Assembly (NCBI RefSeq): GCF_000427335.1
Contig: NZ_ATMR01000117.1
Span: 1-64,000 of the forward strand
Reading direction: 5' to 3'
Origin: Winogradskyella psychrotolerans RS-3
Lineage (GTDB): Bacteria; Bacteroidota; Bacteroidia; Flavobacteriales; Flavobacteriaceae
Length of the DNA stretch: 64,000 bases
The translations under genes and the position numbers were made by a program. Below the pieces are notes generated by a model. That model had not been told where the DNA came from. It made no database searches and worked only from the letters and a program-made list of their open reading frames with translations. Shown here one piece after another: positions 52,804 through 63,415 of this stretch (the first letter of the stretch is position 1; each line of letters starts with the position of its first letter).

Positions 52804-55800
52804 TTTGTTCTTTTATGGCACGTTCTACTTCTTCTTTGGTCACCTTATTTCCTGTAGCCAACCATTTGCTATTCTGTTTGATACTGTTACTAAATGATAA
52901 AAATAAAGGTAACACCAACAACGTTAAAACAGTAGCATAAGCAATTCCGAAAGAAATAGAAATTGCCATTGGTTTTAAAAACTGTGCTTGTCTACTTTTT
53001 TCCAATAGTAAAGGGGCTAAACCTGCAACAGTCGTTAATGACGTTAAGAAAATAGCTCTAAAACGCGACTTTCCGGCTTCAGATAATGCCAAATCAAAAG
53101 TCATCCCTTCTTTTAAATTACTATTAAACTTTCCTATCAGAACCAAACCATCGTTCACCATAATACCAATTAAAGCAATAATTCCTAAAAGCGATAAAAT
53201 ATTAACCTGAAATCCTAACAACCAATGTCCCCAAGCTACTGCTGTTAAACTAAATGGAATCAGCATTAAGAGTAATAACGGCTGTGAATAACTTCTAAAT
53301 GTAAATGCAATAGTGATATATATTAATAATAAAATAACTGGACCAGCAATTGCCAACGAGCCCGTTAATTTATCTGCTTCACGATTTTGCCCTTCAAATG
53401 AGGCATTAATAGTTGGATATTTAGATTGTAATTGAGGAATAAAAACCGTTTTTATATCATCTAAAATATCTGTATTACTTGTACTAGGATCTTTTAAATC
53501 GGCATAAACCTGGATTTCTCGTTTACCTTCTAAGTGATTAATTGCCACATCTCCTCTTGCAATACTATAACTAGCTATATCTTTTAGAGCCACACGCTCA
53601 CCTGTTGGTGTTACAATTCGCATGGCATCTAAATCGTTAATAGAACTTCTGTTTTCTCTATCATAACGTACCCAAACTTTAATTTCATCTTGTCCACGTT
53701 GAAAACGTTGTGCTTGTGAACCAAAAAATCCTGAACGTATTTGAGCCATTACGGTTCTTAAATCGAGACCTAATAAATAGGCACTTTCTTTAAGTTCTAA
53801 TCGTATCTCTTTTATACCAGCAGGATCATTATCTCCGATATCTTTAAGCAATGGGTTAGTTTCCAAGTACTTTTTCAGTTCTATTTTAGCAGCTTTTAAT
53901 TCTTCAATATTATTACTTAATAAAGATACGGATACAGGACTTCCTCCAAAATTACCTCCAGAGCCATAGATAAGACGCTCTGTTCCAATTACAGGACCTA
54001 CCAATTCTTCTAATCTATTGGTAATTAGGTCGGCCTTTATTTCATCTGGTCGTTCTTCTCCTGGTAATAGGTTAATTCTTAGTCTTGCGTTAGAACTGTT
54101 TCTGATATCAACTATCGTATTTTCAAACAATTGTTTTCCAGTCCCTTTTAGATATTTCTCCGTCAATTCTTCATTAACGATAAATGATTTTTCTTCAATC
54201 AAGGAAATAATAGAATCAGTAATTTTCACATTAGTTCCTGCTGGCATTACCAATTCAATATTAGCAGAATCACTAGCTACTCTCGGGAATATAGTTACTC
54301 CAATAACACCTCCACCAAGTGAACCAAGGGTTAATATCAATAGGGCAACAAAAATACCAAGTGATAAAATCTTAAAGTTTAATACAAAATTTAAAGTTGG
54401 CGTATAAACTCTATCTCTTAAAAAAGACATGAAACGATCTCCACCCTTATTCATAAATCTCATAAATGAGAAAAACCGTTTTATCTTAGAAGGATTTTTA
54501 TTTTCTTTCTGAGCTCTTAATGCCTTAGAATGCGCTAAATGCGCGGGTAGAATTATAAGCGCTTCTATTAAAGAAACGATAAGCGTTAAAATTACAATTA
54601 CAGCAACCTCACTAAAAAATTCACCAATTCTACTATCTAAAAAGAAGAATAATGAAAATGCCAAAACCGTAGTAATAATTGCTGATACCACTGGCGGAAT
54701 AACTTCCATTGTACCATCTATCGCAGCTTGAATTGGTGTTTTACCTTTTTCGTAATGCTGATAAATATTTTCTGCAATTACAATGGCATCATCTACCAAA
54801 ATCCCAATAACGATAATCATACCAAAAAGTGATAAGACATTAATGGTAACATCGAATTGAGAGGCAAAAATAAACATACCCAAAAACGAAATTGGTAGTC
54901 CAAAAGCAACCCATAGCGCCAATCTTGTATTTAAAAATACAGATAAAAACAGTAATACCAATAGCATACCTGCTATAGCGTTTTCAGCCAATAATTGTGT
55001 ACGTTGTTTTAAGGTAATAGATCTATCATTAACGACTTCTAGTTGTACATTGTTATACATCTGATTGTAACCCTCAATGTATTCATTTACTTTATCCGCT
55101 GAAGAAATTAAATCCTCATTATTAGTACTGGTAATAGCAATATTTACGGCTAAATTCTGATTAAAATAAGTCGCATTTGGCGTTTCAGAAAAACGATCTC
55201 GAACAATTGCCACATCTTTTAAACGAATTACTTTGCCATCAGAAGAGGCTCTAACAATAATATTTAAAAGCTCATTACCATAATACTGTCTATTATTGGC
55301 TCTAATTAAATACTCTTCAGCAACTGTTTTTACATTTCCTCCTGTCACTAAAATATTAGCATTACTCACTGCTGAAGCCACCTCTTCGAAGGTTAGATTA
55401 TAAGCCAATAGGTCTATTTCATTAACCGCTATTTCAATTTCCTCTTCAGGAAAACCAGATAATTCAATTTGAGAAATTCCTTCAATTCCTCTTAAATCTG
55501 TTTCCACTTGCCGTGCCAATTGCTTCAAAGTTACCAGAGGAATATTTTTTCCGCTTATGGCAAAAGAAATCGTTTCTCTTACAATTTCTTGCTTTGAAAC
55601 AACCAAAGGCTCCATACCTGTAGGGAATGATGGTACGCGATCTACCGCATTCTTAACTTCTAAAAGCATGAAGTCTATATTCTCCCCTTTATCAATCTCT
55701 ACGGTTATAGATCCACTATTTTCTAACGACGTAGAAGTAACTCTATCAACACCTTTTAAACCTTTTAGGTTATCTTCAATCTGAAGTACAATTCCTTCTT

Positions 55801-55981
55801 CTATTTCCTGAGGTGAAGCTCCAGGATATGTAATACTAACAGTAATAATTTTTGTTTCAGTAAGTGGAAAGAAAGATGACTTTAAAGACAAAGCCCCAAT
55901 TATACCAAAAATAACAAATGCAAGAATTAATACATTTACTGCAACATGATACCTTATAAAATATTCAATTATTTTTCTCAT
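52784..55981 (-). CDS. RND efflux pump, AcrB/MexB-like inner-membrane transporter
   Basis: 1065 residues, the normal length. Twelve membrane helices in two halves with porter domains between; motifs GMIIVIGILVDDAIVIAENI (first half, conserved D in helix 4) and GIIALIGIMVNDGLVLIGKF in the second. The N terminus IRYHVAVNVLILAFVIFG is typical. It exports drugs or metabolites in exchange for protons. Gene order is adaptor, pump, TolC, CPXCG protein. The substrate is unknown. Confidence 0.93.
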   Translation of the reverse strand: MRKIIEYFIRYHVAVNVLILAFVIFGIIGALSLKSSFFPLTETKIITVSITYPGASPQEIEEGIVLQIEDNLKGLKGVDRVTSTSLENSGSITVEIDKGENIDFMLLEVKNAVDRVPSFPTGMEPLVVSKQEIVRETISFAISGKNIPLVTLKQLARQVETDLRGIEGISQIELSGFPEEEIEIAVNEIDLLAYNLTFEEVASAVSNANILVTGGNVKTVAEEYLIRANNRQYYGNELLNIIVRASSDGKVIRLKDVAIVRDRFSETPNATYFNQNLAVNIAITSTNNEDLISSADKVNEYIEGYNQMYNNVQLEVVNDRSITLKQRTQLLAENAIAGMLLVLLFLSVFLNTRLALWVAFGLPISFLGMFIFASQFDVTINVLSLFGMIIVIGILVDDAIVIAENIYQHYEKGKTPIQAAIDGTMEVIPPVVSAIITTVLAFSLFFFLDSRIGEFFSEVAVIVILTLIVSLIEALIILPAHLAHSKALRAQKENKNPSKIKRFFSFMRFMNKGGDRFMSFLRDRVYTPTLNFVLNFKILSLGIFVALLILTLGSLGGGVIGVTIFPRVASDSANIELVMPAGTNVKITDSIISLIEEKSFIVNEELTEKYLKGTGKQLFENTIVDIRNSSNARLRINLLPGEERPDEIKADLITNRLEELVGPVIGTERLIYGSGGNFGGSPVSVSLLSNNIEELKAAKIELKKYLETNPLLKDIGDNDPAGIKEIRLELKESAYLLGLDLRTVMAQIRSGFFGSQAQRFQRGQDEIKVWVRYDRENRSSINDLDAMRIVTPTGERVALKDIASYSIARGDVAINHLEGKREIQVYADLKDPSTSNTDILDDIKTVFIPQLQSKYPTINASFEGQNREADKLTGSLAIAGPVILLLIYITIAFTFRSYSQPLLLLMLIPFSLTAVAWGHWLLGFQVNILSLLGIIALIGIMVNDGLVLIGKFNSNLKEGMTFDLALSEAGKSRFRAIFLTSLTTVAGLAPLLLEKSRQAQFLKPMAISISFGIAYATVLTLLVLPLFLSFSNSIKQNSKWLATGNKVTKEEVERAIKEQNEANDH

Positions 55982-57120
55982 TATTGAATAGAGTCAGAGG
56001 TTTTATCACTATTACTTGCTGCTTTCACATGCATACCAGCGTAGGCACCAGGAACTGGTTTTCTTAAAATTATAGTTCCGTTTGGAACGTCTCTTAAAAC
56101 GACACTTGTATTAGAAAAATGGGCTGGTCTTACCGCAATAACATCAAGTAAACTATCTTTAATCACATATATTTCTTGAGTATCTAACAATAAGTTTCTG
56201 TCAATTTCTATTGCGTTTTCAACTTTTTCAGCATTTAAATTAGCTTCAAGATACATTCCTTCCTTAAGATCCGAATGTTCAACTGCAATATAAGCCGTTA
56301 TGGTTTGTGTGGTTGCATCTATACTTCCATTAACACGCGACACTTTACCTTCATACGTTTTAGTATTATCTAAACTAGTTAAAGTAACGCTCTCACCCAC
56401 TTTTAGAACATCAGCAAAAGACTTGCTAACTGCGACTTCCATTTCGTAAATTGAAGGATTTATAAACTCACCTAGTTTCTGACCATTTCTGACTAAAGTT
56501 CCTTCTGTAACTAAAGCCTCTGTCAAAATCCCTGAGAATGGTGCAATAATTCTATATTTTGTTAAACGTTGTTCTAGGTTCTTTACATTGTAAAAAGCAC
56601 TTACAATGCCACGACCAGTAATGAAGTAGTTTTCTTTTTCGCCTGAAATTTCTGGTAATTTTGGAGTGGTTTTATTTAAATCAAACCCATTTAAATAGGT
56701 TTGCCATTTTTGAAACACCTCGGGAAAATCTAAACGTAAATCTGGCATTATAGCCGCAATACTATTATACAAGTCACTTTTAGCAGATTGTACACTCGCA
56801 TAATACTCCGAAGCATCAATACGAATTAATGTTTCACCTCTATTGAATTTCTGACCTGGTTTGAAAAGCTTTGACCCTGTTTTAAATAATCCTTGAACTT
56901 CAGAATACAACTCAACACGTTGCAAAGCCGTAAGGTTTCCGTTTGCAGCAATCACAATTGGTATCGTTGTGTTTTTTACGGTATCTACAAGTACTGTTTT
57001 AACCACTTTAGGGATAACAGGTTTTGGTTTGTGTTTATTATCTATAAGATAATTAGCAAAAATGAATGCACCTATTATTAATGCAACTCCTAAAACGGAT
57101 AAAATAATTTTTCTTAACAT
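55981..57120 (-). CDS. RND periplasmic adaptor (membrane-fusion protein)
   Basis: 379 residues from the ATG at 57120 (MLRKIILSVLGVALI), with AAGGAG-like sequence just upstream. An in-frame TTG at 57138 is less likely. One membrane anchor (about 3-20), then the lipoyl and barrel domains (NGNLTALQRVELYSEVQGLF and RIIAPFSGILTEALVTEGT). It joins the pump and TolC channel. The stop and the pump ATG overlap by one base. Confidence 0.88.
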   Translation of the reverse strand: MLRKIILSVLGVALIIGAFIFANYLIDNKHKPKPVIPKVVKTVLVDTVKNTTIPIVIAANGNLTALQRVELYSEVQGLFKTGSKLFKPGQKFNRGETLIRIDASEYYASVQSAKSDLYNSIAAIMPDLRLDFPEVFQKWQTYLNGFDLNKTTPKLPEISGEKENYFITGRGIVSAFYNVKNLEQRLTKYRIIAPFSGILTEALVTEGTLVRNGQKLGEFINPSIYEMEVAVSKSFADVLKVGESVTLTSLDNTKTYEGKVSRVNGSIDATTQTITAYIAVEHSDLKEGMYLEANLNAEKVENAIEIDRNLLLDTQEIYVIKDSLLDVIAVRPAHFSNTSVVLRDVPNGTIILRKPVPGAYAGMHVKAASNSDKTSDSIQ

Positions 57121-57196
57121 AAGCTCCTTGGTCGTCAATTATTTACAAAGCTAACTTTATAGCTAATTGAAGCCGTTAAAAAAATCTTAATTATTC

Positions 57197-59104
57197 TTAA
57201 GAAATAGCATCTAGGTCAAACTGAACAGCCTCCCAGTCTTCCATTAATTTCCCTAAGGATTTTTTATTTTTCTGATAACCATCAAAAAACTTAGGATCTG
57301 AAGCTGTTTTATCGTAATCTGTTGCCAATCTTAAATCATCAGCTTTAATATCTTTTTCCAGTTGATTAATTTTAGATTCAATATTGCTCAACTTATTATT
57401 TAAAGACTTTAATTTCTTTTGATCTTCGTAACTCTGCTTATTGCTTTCTTTTGGTTTGTCTGCTATAACCGTTCTTTTTTCAGCTTCTCTTAAGTTTTCG
57501 AGATTACGTTGCTCTAAGTAAAAATCAATATCACCTAAATATTCTTTAATATTCTGATCTTTAAATTCATAAACCGTATCCGTCAACCCCTGAAGGAAAT
57601 CTCTATCGTGTGAGACTAATATTAAAGTCCCTTCAAATTTCGTCAACGCTTCTTTTAATACATTTTTAGATTTGATATCTAAGTGATTTGTTGGCTCATC
57701 CATAATAAGGACATTTAATGGCTGCAACAACAACTTAGCCAAAGCTAAACGGTTTCGTTCACCACCAGAAAGTACTCTCACGTATTTTTCTGCTTCTTCA
57801 CCTCTAAATAAGAACGATCCTAAAATATCACGAACTTTACTTCTATTGGTTTCATTTGCCGCATCAATCATAGTATCTAAGACTGTTTTATTACCGTCTA
57901 AATACTCAGCTTGGTTTTGTGCGAAATAACCAATTTGAACGTTGTGCCCTAGATTTAATTTTCCTTCGTGCTTAATTTCACCAACAATAATCTTGGCTAA
58001 AGTTGATTTCCCTTGTCCGTTTTGCCCAACAAAAGCCGTTTTAATATCTCTAGGAACTGCTAAATTCACATTATGCAATACTTGCAAGTCACCGTATCGT
58101 TTAGACACATTTTCCAATTCTACAACCACCTTACCTGGCGTAATAGACACCGGAAACTTTAAAGACATTACACTATTGTCATCTTCATCGACTTCAATAC
58201 GATCTATCTTATCTAATTTTTTAATCAGCGATTGTGCCATCGTAGCTTTAGACGCTTTAGCTCTAAATTTTTCAATAAGCTTTTCAGTTTGCTGAATTTG
58301 TTTCTCTTGATTTTTTTGAGCAGCCAATTGCTGAACCTTCATTTCTTTACGTAAAACCAAAAACTGAGAATAAGGCTTATTGTAATCGTAGATTCTACCT
58401 AGTGAAATTTCAATTGTACGATTGGTAACATTATCTAAAAACATCTTATCGTGAGATACAATAACAACTGCACCTGTGTACCCCTTTAGGAAGTTCTCTA
58501 ACCAAATAATAGATTCAATATCTAAGTGGTTAGTTGGCTCATCTAAAAGTAACAAATCATTATTTTGAAGTAATAGTTTCGCTAATTCAATACGCATTCG
58601 CCATCCACCAGAAAAGGTGTCGGTTAGCTTATCAAAATCTTCACGCTTAAAACCTAAACCTTGAAGGATTTTTTCAGTTTCACCTTGATAATTATAACCA
58701 CCTAAAATTTCGTATTGGTGTTGTATATCATTCAAATCAACCATTAATTGATGATAGGTCTCACTTTCATAATCTGTTCGCTCGGCTAACTGCGTATTAA
58801 TCTCTTCTAGCTGCGTTTCACATTTTTTAATTTCTTTAAAAGCTTGGTAGGATTCTTCTAGAACAGTTTTACCTAAATCAAAGTCAATATCTTGCTTTAA
58901 AAAACCGATTCTCATATCTTTATCAGCGGCAATTTGACCTGTATCTTGCTCTTGTTCTTTAGATAAAATCCGAAGCATTGTAGATTTCCCTGCCCCATTT
59001 TTACCTATTAAACCAATACGATCACCAAGACCGAGTTTAAAAGTAATTTCTTCAAAAAGATACTCTCCTTGAAATGATATTGAAAGATTATGGATATTTA
59101 GCAT
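57197..59104 (-). CDS. ABC-F family ATPase (ribosome-associated type)
   Basis: 635 residues from the ATG at 59104 (MLNIHNLSISFQGE); an upstream GTG is possible but less likely. Two ATPase domains, each with Walker A (IGKNGAGKST, VGQNGQGKST) and the signature FSGGWRMRIELAKLLL or LSGGERNRLALAKLLL, joined by a charged linker; a C-terminal coiled coil. No membrane helices. ABC-F proteins act on the ribosome, in translation or antibiotic protection; which is not shown here. Confidence 0.93.
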   Translation of the reverse strand: MLNIHNLSISFQGEYLFEEITFKLGLGDRIGLIGKNGAGKSTMLRILSKEQEQDTGQIAADKDMRIGFLKQDIDFDLGKTVLEESYQAFKEIKKCETQLEEINTQLAERTDYESETYHQLMVDLNDIQHQYEILGGYNYQGETEKILQGLGFKREDFDKLTDTFSGGWRMRIELAKLLLQNNDLLLLDEPTNHLDIESIIWLENFLKGYTGAVVIVSHDKMFLDNVTNRTIEISLGRIYDYNKPYSQFLVLRKEMKVQQLAAQKNQEKQIQQTEKLIEKFRAKASKATMAQSLIKKLDKIDRIEVDEDDNSVMSLKFPVSITPGKVVVELENVSKRYGDLQVLHNVNLAVPRDIKTAFVGQNGQGKSTLAKIIVGEIKHEGKLNLGHNVQIGYFAQNQAEYLDGNKTVLDTMIDAANETNRSKVRDILGSFLFRGEEAEKYVRVLSGGERNRLALAKLLLQPLNVLIMDEPTNHLDIKSKNVLKEALTKFEGTLILVSHDRDFLQGLTDTVYEFKDQNIKEYLGDIDFYLEQRNLENLREAEKRTVIADKPKESNKQSYEDQKKLKSLNNKLSNIESKINQLEKDIKADDLRLATDYDKTASDPKFFDGYQKNKKSLGKLMEDWEAVQFDLDAIS

Positions 59105-59216
59105 AAGTTTTTTGAATAACACAATTGCCTTTTACGTGACAATTGTTACAGTGCATCAGTTATATTATTTTATCTTCGCAGTGTCTTAGAAAAATGCAAA
59201 AGTAAAGGTTTTAGTT

Positions 59217-59624
59217 ATGATTAGAAAAGGAATGAAACTTTATAGTATTCTTTTTGGTGTATGTCCAAAATGTCATCAAGAATCCATGTACCAGAATAAA
59301 AACCCTTATATACTTTCTGAAGTTATAAAAATGGAAGAAACGTGTTCGCATTGTAAGACAAAATACGAAATAGAACCTTCATTTTTCTATGGTTCTATGT
59401 ATGTTAGTTATGGTGTTGGTATCGCTTTTTCTGTAGCTGCATTTATTATTAGCTATAATATGTTGGGATCTTCATTAACTATTGCTTTTATCGCAATTAT
59501 AGTTACCTTAATTGGGTTTATGCCAGTTATTATGCGTTTATCTCGTAACATCTGGATTAATCTTTTTATGAGTTATAATAAAGAATTAGCGGAAAAATCG
59601 GATGTAAAAACGACAAAGCATTAA
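59217..59624 (+). CDS. DUF983 family zinc-ribbon membrane protein
   Basis: 135 residues. A CPKC and a CSHC pair in the first 45 residues suggest a zinc ribbon, followed by two membrane helices. It belongs to DUF983, of unknown function. It starts 112 bases from the divergent ABC-F gene and converges with the FAD oxidoreductase. Confidence 0.83.
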   Translation: MIRKGMKLYSILFGVCPKCHQESMYQNKNPYILSEVIKMEETCSHCKTKYEIEPSFFYGSMYVSYGVGIAFSVAAFIISYNMLGSSLTIAFIAIIVTLIGFMPVIMRLSRNIWINLFMSYNKELAEKSDVKTTKH

Positions 59625-59627
59625 TCA

Positions 59628-60671
59628 CTACTTAAAACGGTTGACATCAATTTCAGCATCTAAAATTTCATTATTTTCTATAAAATTAAATAGCATATTA
59701 GCAACGTAAGGTGCTATCATTACACCTCGTGTCCCCAAACCATTAAGCACATAAAGATTATTGTGTTTTATATGTCTTCCAACTAATGGTCTTCTATCTT
59801 TTACTGTTGGTCTTACTCCGGCAACGTGATTAACAACTTGGAAATCGCATTTTATAAATGTTTTTAATTTTGAAATCAATTCCGCTTTCGCTGATTCTGT
59901 TGGTGTATTTGATTTGTCATCGTTATTGTATGTTGAACCAACATTATACAAATCATCACCTAATGGAATAATAAATACAGACGATTTTATAGCATAATCA
60001 ATTTTTAAATCTGGCGCTTTTATAGTTAATATCTCACCTTTAGAACCGGTAAGTGGGATCGTATTGAAATACGGATTATGTTTTACTCCAAAACCTTCAG
60101 CAAATACAATTTGTTCTGCTTTTAGATTTTCATAATGAATAGCATCGTCTTTAAACTGAATATTATTATGAATAAACGATCGCTCTTCTAAGCTATTATC
60201 CTTTTTTAGGCGATTCTTGTAACTCGTAATTAGCATTTCGGTATCTAATCGTCCGGCATGTAATACTTCACCAAATCCATAAGGTGCATCAATTTCAGGA
60301 TTATCATTTTTAATAAGCTGAAGTGAAAGATAAGATTCTAAAGACGGTTTGTCTGATGCTGTAAACCACTTATTTTGCTCTCCTATAGACGTAAAACGTC
60401 TTAATATTCTGAGCTTATAATCTATTTTTATATTTAACTCGCTTTCAATTTTAGAATATAAAGGCAATGCTAGTGCTAATTGCTCTTTCGCTTTCCATAC
60501 TTCTGAAAACCGTTTTAGAACAACTGGATTATACAATCCTGCAGCAACTATAGAAGACTTCTGAGAGTCATCATTAAATACTACAAACGTCTTATTATTA
60601 GCCTTTAATTGCTCGCAAAACGAGATGCTAGCCAATCCGCATCCTACAATGATATAATCTACTTCTTTCAT
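59628..60671 (-). CDS. FAD-dependent oxidoreductase (DAO family)
   Basis: 347 residues. The FAD-binding start VDYIIVGCGLASISFCEQL has the dinucleotide fold GxGxxS. The later GVRPTVKDRRPLVG and GLGTRGVMIAPYVANML match D-amino-acid/glycine-oxidase-type proteins, such as the oxidase part of the MnmC tRNA enzyme. The substrate cannot be assigned. Its stop is only three bases from the convergent DUF983 gene. Confidence 0.8.
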   Translation of the reverse strand: MKEVDYIIVGCGLASISFCEQLKANNKTFVVFNDDSQKSSIVAAGLYNPVVLKRFSEVWKAKEQLALALPLYSKIESELNIKIDYKLRILRRFTSIGEQNKWFTASDKPSLESYLSLQLIKNDNPEIDAPYGFGEVLHAGRLDTEMLITSYKNRLKKDNSLEERSFIHNNIQFKDDAIHYENLKAEQIVFAEGFGVKHNPYFNTIPLTGSKGEILTIKAPDLKIDYAIKSSVFIIPLGDDLYNVGSTYNNDDKSNTPTESAKAELISKLKTFIKCDFQVVNHVAGVRPTVKDRRPLVGRHIKHNNLYVLNGLGTRGVMIAPYVANMLFNFIENNEILDAEIDVNRFK

Positions 60672-60702
60672 TATAGCAAAAGTAAATAAATGTTTATCAT
60701 TC

Positions 60703-60757
60703 CTGCGAGGTGAGGAATCTAATTTTAGTCTTTATCTAAAGATTCCTAATTTCGCAG
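60703..60757. repeat. Imperfect CTGCGA/TCGCAG hairpin
   Basis: CTGCGA and AGGAATCT face AGATTCCT and TCGCAG across a 20-base spacer. Same repeat type as 21191-21210, upstream of the FAD gene. Confidence 0.5.
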
Positions 60758-60769
60758 AAACAACAACAA

Positions 60770-60799
60770 AAAAACGCCCACTTAATAAGTGAGCGTTTA
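60770..60799 (-). terminator. Terminator of the gldL-gldM-gldN run
   Basis: AAACGC and CACTT pair with AGTG and GCGTTT; the plus-strand A run gives the U tract. About 20 bases past the gldN stop. Confidence 0.75.
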
Positions 60800-60820
60800 T
60801 ATATTTTATGTTAAAGCTAA

Positions 60821-61732
60821 CTAGTAACTCCACATATCTTGTTCAAAGTTTCTAATCTTGTCTTTGATACGTTCTGATTCTAAAAGCTGCATTAATGCAT
60901 TTTCTGCAACATACTCCTTTACTTCTCTATCACCATAAACATTTTCTTCTTTGTAGATTGATCCACTAAAGCGTCTGCTGTTTAATAAATGATCGAAAGA
61001 TAATGGCACAGCGCTATTCTTGTTATTGAAAGCTTTCGCTTCATGAAGAATATCTCTGATTTCTGGGAAAAACACCCAAAACAAACCGATAGGCTCTTTA
61101 TTAGATTCATCATCAGAATCAATAAAGTTTACATCTGGTGCTGCTGGCGCAATACCTAAGATACGAAACTTTAATTCTCCTTGACGCTTATCAAAATACC
61201 AAAGTCCTTTTACTAAGTAAGAATTAATATCCGCAGGACCAATTTCTCTACGAATCTTGTATTCTTCTGGCACTAAAGCCGTATCAGTAACACCTTCAGC
61301 ATTCATCCAATCAATTCCAACATCGGTAATTCGTTCCATTACTAAAGCAGGAGCTAAATCTTCCATAGTACGTTCTTCAGTAAAATATGAATCCGCATAT
61401 ACTTTTGGAATTGTTCCATCATTGATATTTTGCATTAGCACCATATACAATGATTTTCTATCATCACCTAAATTGTCTTCAATAGGAAAGTATAAAGGAA
61501 AATTAGCACGTTCGTCTAAAACAATCTTTTCCCAAGTCATTTTAGAAAATAAAATATCTCTATCTCCGACATATCCATATTCTAAAGGCTTGTCGTTATC
61601 TAGAAGTAACTGTGCTTCAGTTTTCATACCAATTTCTTCCGGTATTTTTGCATTTAGGATATTAGCCTGAGCAAACATACTGTTTGCAGCTAATACACCT
61701 AATCCTATACATAAAAAGCTTTTTAAATTCAT
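60821..61732 (-). CDS. gldN: Gliding motility/type IX secretion protein GldN
   Basis: 303 residues. Signal peptide (ends near MFAQAN), then the GldN motif set: DRDILFSKMTWEKIVLDERAN, YFDKRQGELKFRILGIAP and FNNKNSAVPLSFDHLLNSRR. GldN forms, with GldK, the periplasmic ring of the type IX secretion system. Third in the order gldL-gldM-gldN; gldM is 62 bases upstream. Confidence 0.95.
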   Translation of the reverse strand: MNLKSFLCIGLGVLAANSMFAQANILNAKIPEEIGMKTEAQLLLDNDKPLEYGYVGDRDILFSKMTWEKIVLDERANFPLYFPIEDNLGDDRKSLYMVLMQNINDGTIPKVYADSYFTEERTMEDLAPALVMERITDVGIDWMNAEGVTDTALVPEEYKIRREIGPADINSYLVKGLWYFDKRQGELKFRILGIAPAAPDVNFIDSDDESNKEPIGLFWVFFPEIRDILHEAKAFNNKNSAVPLSFDHLLNSRRFSGSIYKEENVYGDREVKEYVAENALMQLLESERIKDKIRNFEQDMWSY

Positions 61733-61794
61733 CTTATTTTTATTATAATTTGGGATTTTCTTTTAATAATGATTGTTATTTTAACAACCTATTA

Positions 61795-63369
61795 TTAGTT
61801 ACTTACCTCAATAGTAATTGTTGAAACGCCTTTTAATTGGTAGCTAGAATTCCCTTGAATCTTCGCTTTAATATTAAAAATAGTAACGACATCACCTGCA
61901 CGTGCTCTACCAATTGCTGATTTTGCTTGTGCATTCATTTTAGTACCAGCAACATTAACAGTAGGCTGTCCAGGTACTTTTACTTGGAACGATGTTACGT
62001 TGATTGGTAAGTCGAATACAAAATCATCTAATTTAGCACCAACAGTACCTATTTCTAGGTTACGTTTAGGTAATTTAACAAAACCGTCTTGACCTGAAAT
62101 AGTACCCGTTGGTTTTGGAATATCTTTAATTCTGAATGTTTGTTGATCACTAACTCTATTTCCATCATCTAAGGTAGCAGATACATTAATTGTAACCTCT
62201 CTACCTGTTCCTGGATTCATAGTGTATTTACCAACACCAGAACCTTTAGATAAACCTGACCCACTAGCTGACACTTTATTATCTGGTACACCAGCAAAAG
62301 AAATTGTCATTGGGTTAGCAACACCACGATAAACAACGTTCATCTTATCCGCAGAAATAGTTGCAGAGTTTGGTCTTGGTACAACCACATAGTTAGCTAC
62401 GATTGGAATTGGTAATTCCTTACCATTCTCAATAAAGGTAAATTCACCTTCAATTGAATGCTCTCCAACATTACCAACATTAAAATCTAACGTTGCTGCA
62501 CCTGTTGAATCAATTGCATTTTTTAAATCAACTTCTTTACCTTGTACGACTAATTTAGTTGGAGGAACATTTGCATATTTTCCAATAACAACACGTCCTT
62601 GAAACTTTTCACCTGCGAAAAAAGCAGATTTATCAGCTAAGACAATTGCCTTATAGTTGTTAAGCGTTGTAGCTTCTGATAATGTGTTTCCTAAAAATAA
62701 GTTATAAAGGTTAGCTTCTGTTACTTTAACATCATTTTGCATTGCTGTTAACTTAGTATAAGATGCAATTGCTGGATAACCTTGAAAGTTATAATTTAAC
62801 CAATCAATTTTCTTTCCATCCTTATTAATCTCTTGTGCTGTGCTAAACGTTTTTTCAAAAGTCTCACTTTCACCTCTATAAGCTTCATCTTTAGATAAGA
62901 TAGCTTTAATGTCTGCTTTGTAATCATTAAGAGCAGCCATTACTTTGTCTCCTTCTTTTGTTAAACGATCACCAGTAAACCAAGCTTCATCAAGAATATC
63001 GGTTTTATCCATTGCTTCAAAAGGTAAATTACCTGTTTTAGGATCAATTTCATATTCTCCTGTTTTAAGTAAATCTATTTTTACTCCTTCAAGAAATTTG
63101 AAGTATTTATCTGAAGCAATTTGCACTTGTTGTGCTCTTGCTGCTGGGACACTAAATTCCTCAGGTTTTTCCTCACCTTTAGTCTTTAAATCTGTAAGCA
63201 TCGCTTCATTTCTACTTCCTGTTGCTTCATTAGCATCAGCAAATTTCGCTTCCATTAATCCGAAAGCAGATAGTACTTCTTTGGACATATTCATTGCCAT
63301 CATAGCAATAAATACCAAGTACATCAAGTTAATCATTTTTTGCCTTGCGGACTGTTTTCCTCCTGCCAT
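61795..63369 (-). CDS. gldM: Gliding motility/type IX secretion protein GldM
   Basis: 524 residues starting MAGGKQSARQKMINLMYLVF. One inner-membrane helix (about 12-30) and a long periplasmic part of the four-domain GldM type, including RDNxx-like repeats (ATISADKMNVVYRGVANPMT). GldM dimers form the proton-driven rotor of type IX secretion with GldL. Located 46 bases from gldL. Confidence 0.95.
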   Translation of the reverse strand: MAGGKQSARQKMINLMYLVFIAMMAMNMSKEVLSAFGLMEAKFADANEATGSRNEAMLTDLKTKGEEKPEEFSVPAARAQQVQIASDKYFKFLEGVKIDLLKTGEYEIDPKTGNLPFEAMDKTDILDEAWFTGDRLTKEGDKVMAALNDYKADIKAILSKDEAYRGESETFEKTFSTAQEINKDGKKIDWLNYNFQGYPAIASYTKLTAMQNDVKVTEANLYNLFLGNTLSEATTLNNYKAIVLADKSAFFAGEKFQGRVVIGKYANVPPTKLVVQGKEVDLKNAIDSTGAATLDFNVGNVGEHSIEGEFTFIENGKELPIPIVANYVVVPRPNSATISADKMNVVYRGVANPMTISFAGVPDNKVSASGSGLSKGSGVGKYTMNPGTGREVTINVSATLDDGNRVSDQQTFRIKDIPKPTGTISGQDGFVKLPKRNLEIGTVGAKLDDFVFDLPINVTSFQVKVPGQPTVNVAGTKMNAQAKSAIGRARAGDVVTIFNIKAKIQGNSSYQLKGVSTITIEVSN

Positions 63370-63415
63370 TTCTAACTAGTTTTTAATTGTTAATAATTAT
63401 GATTATAAAAACCAA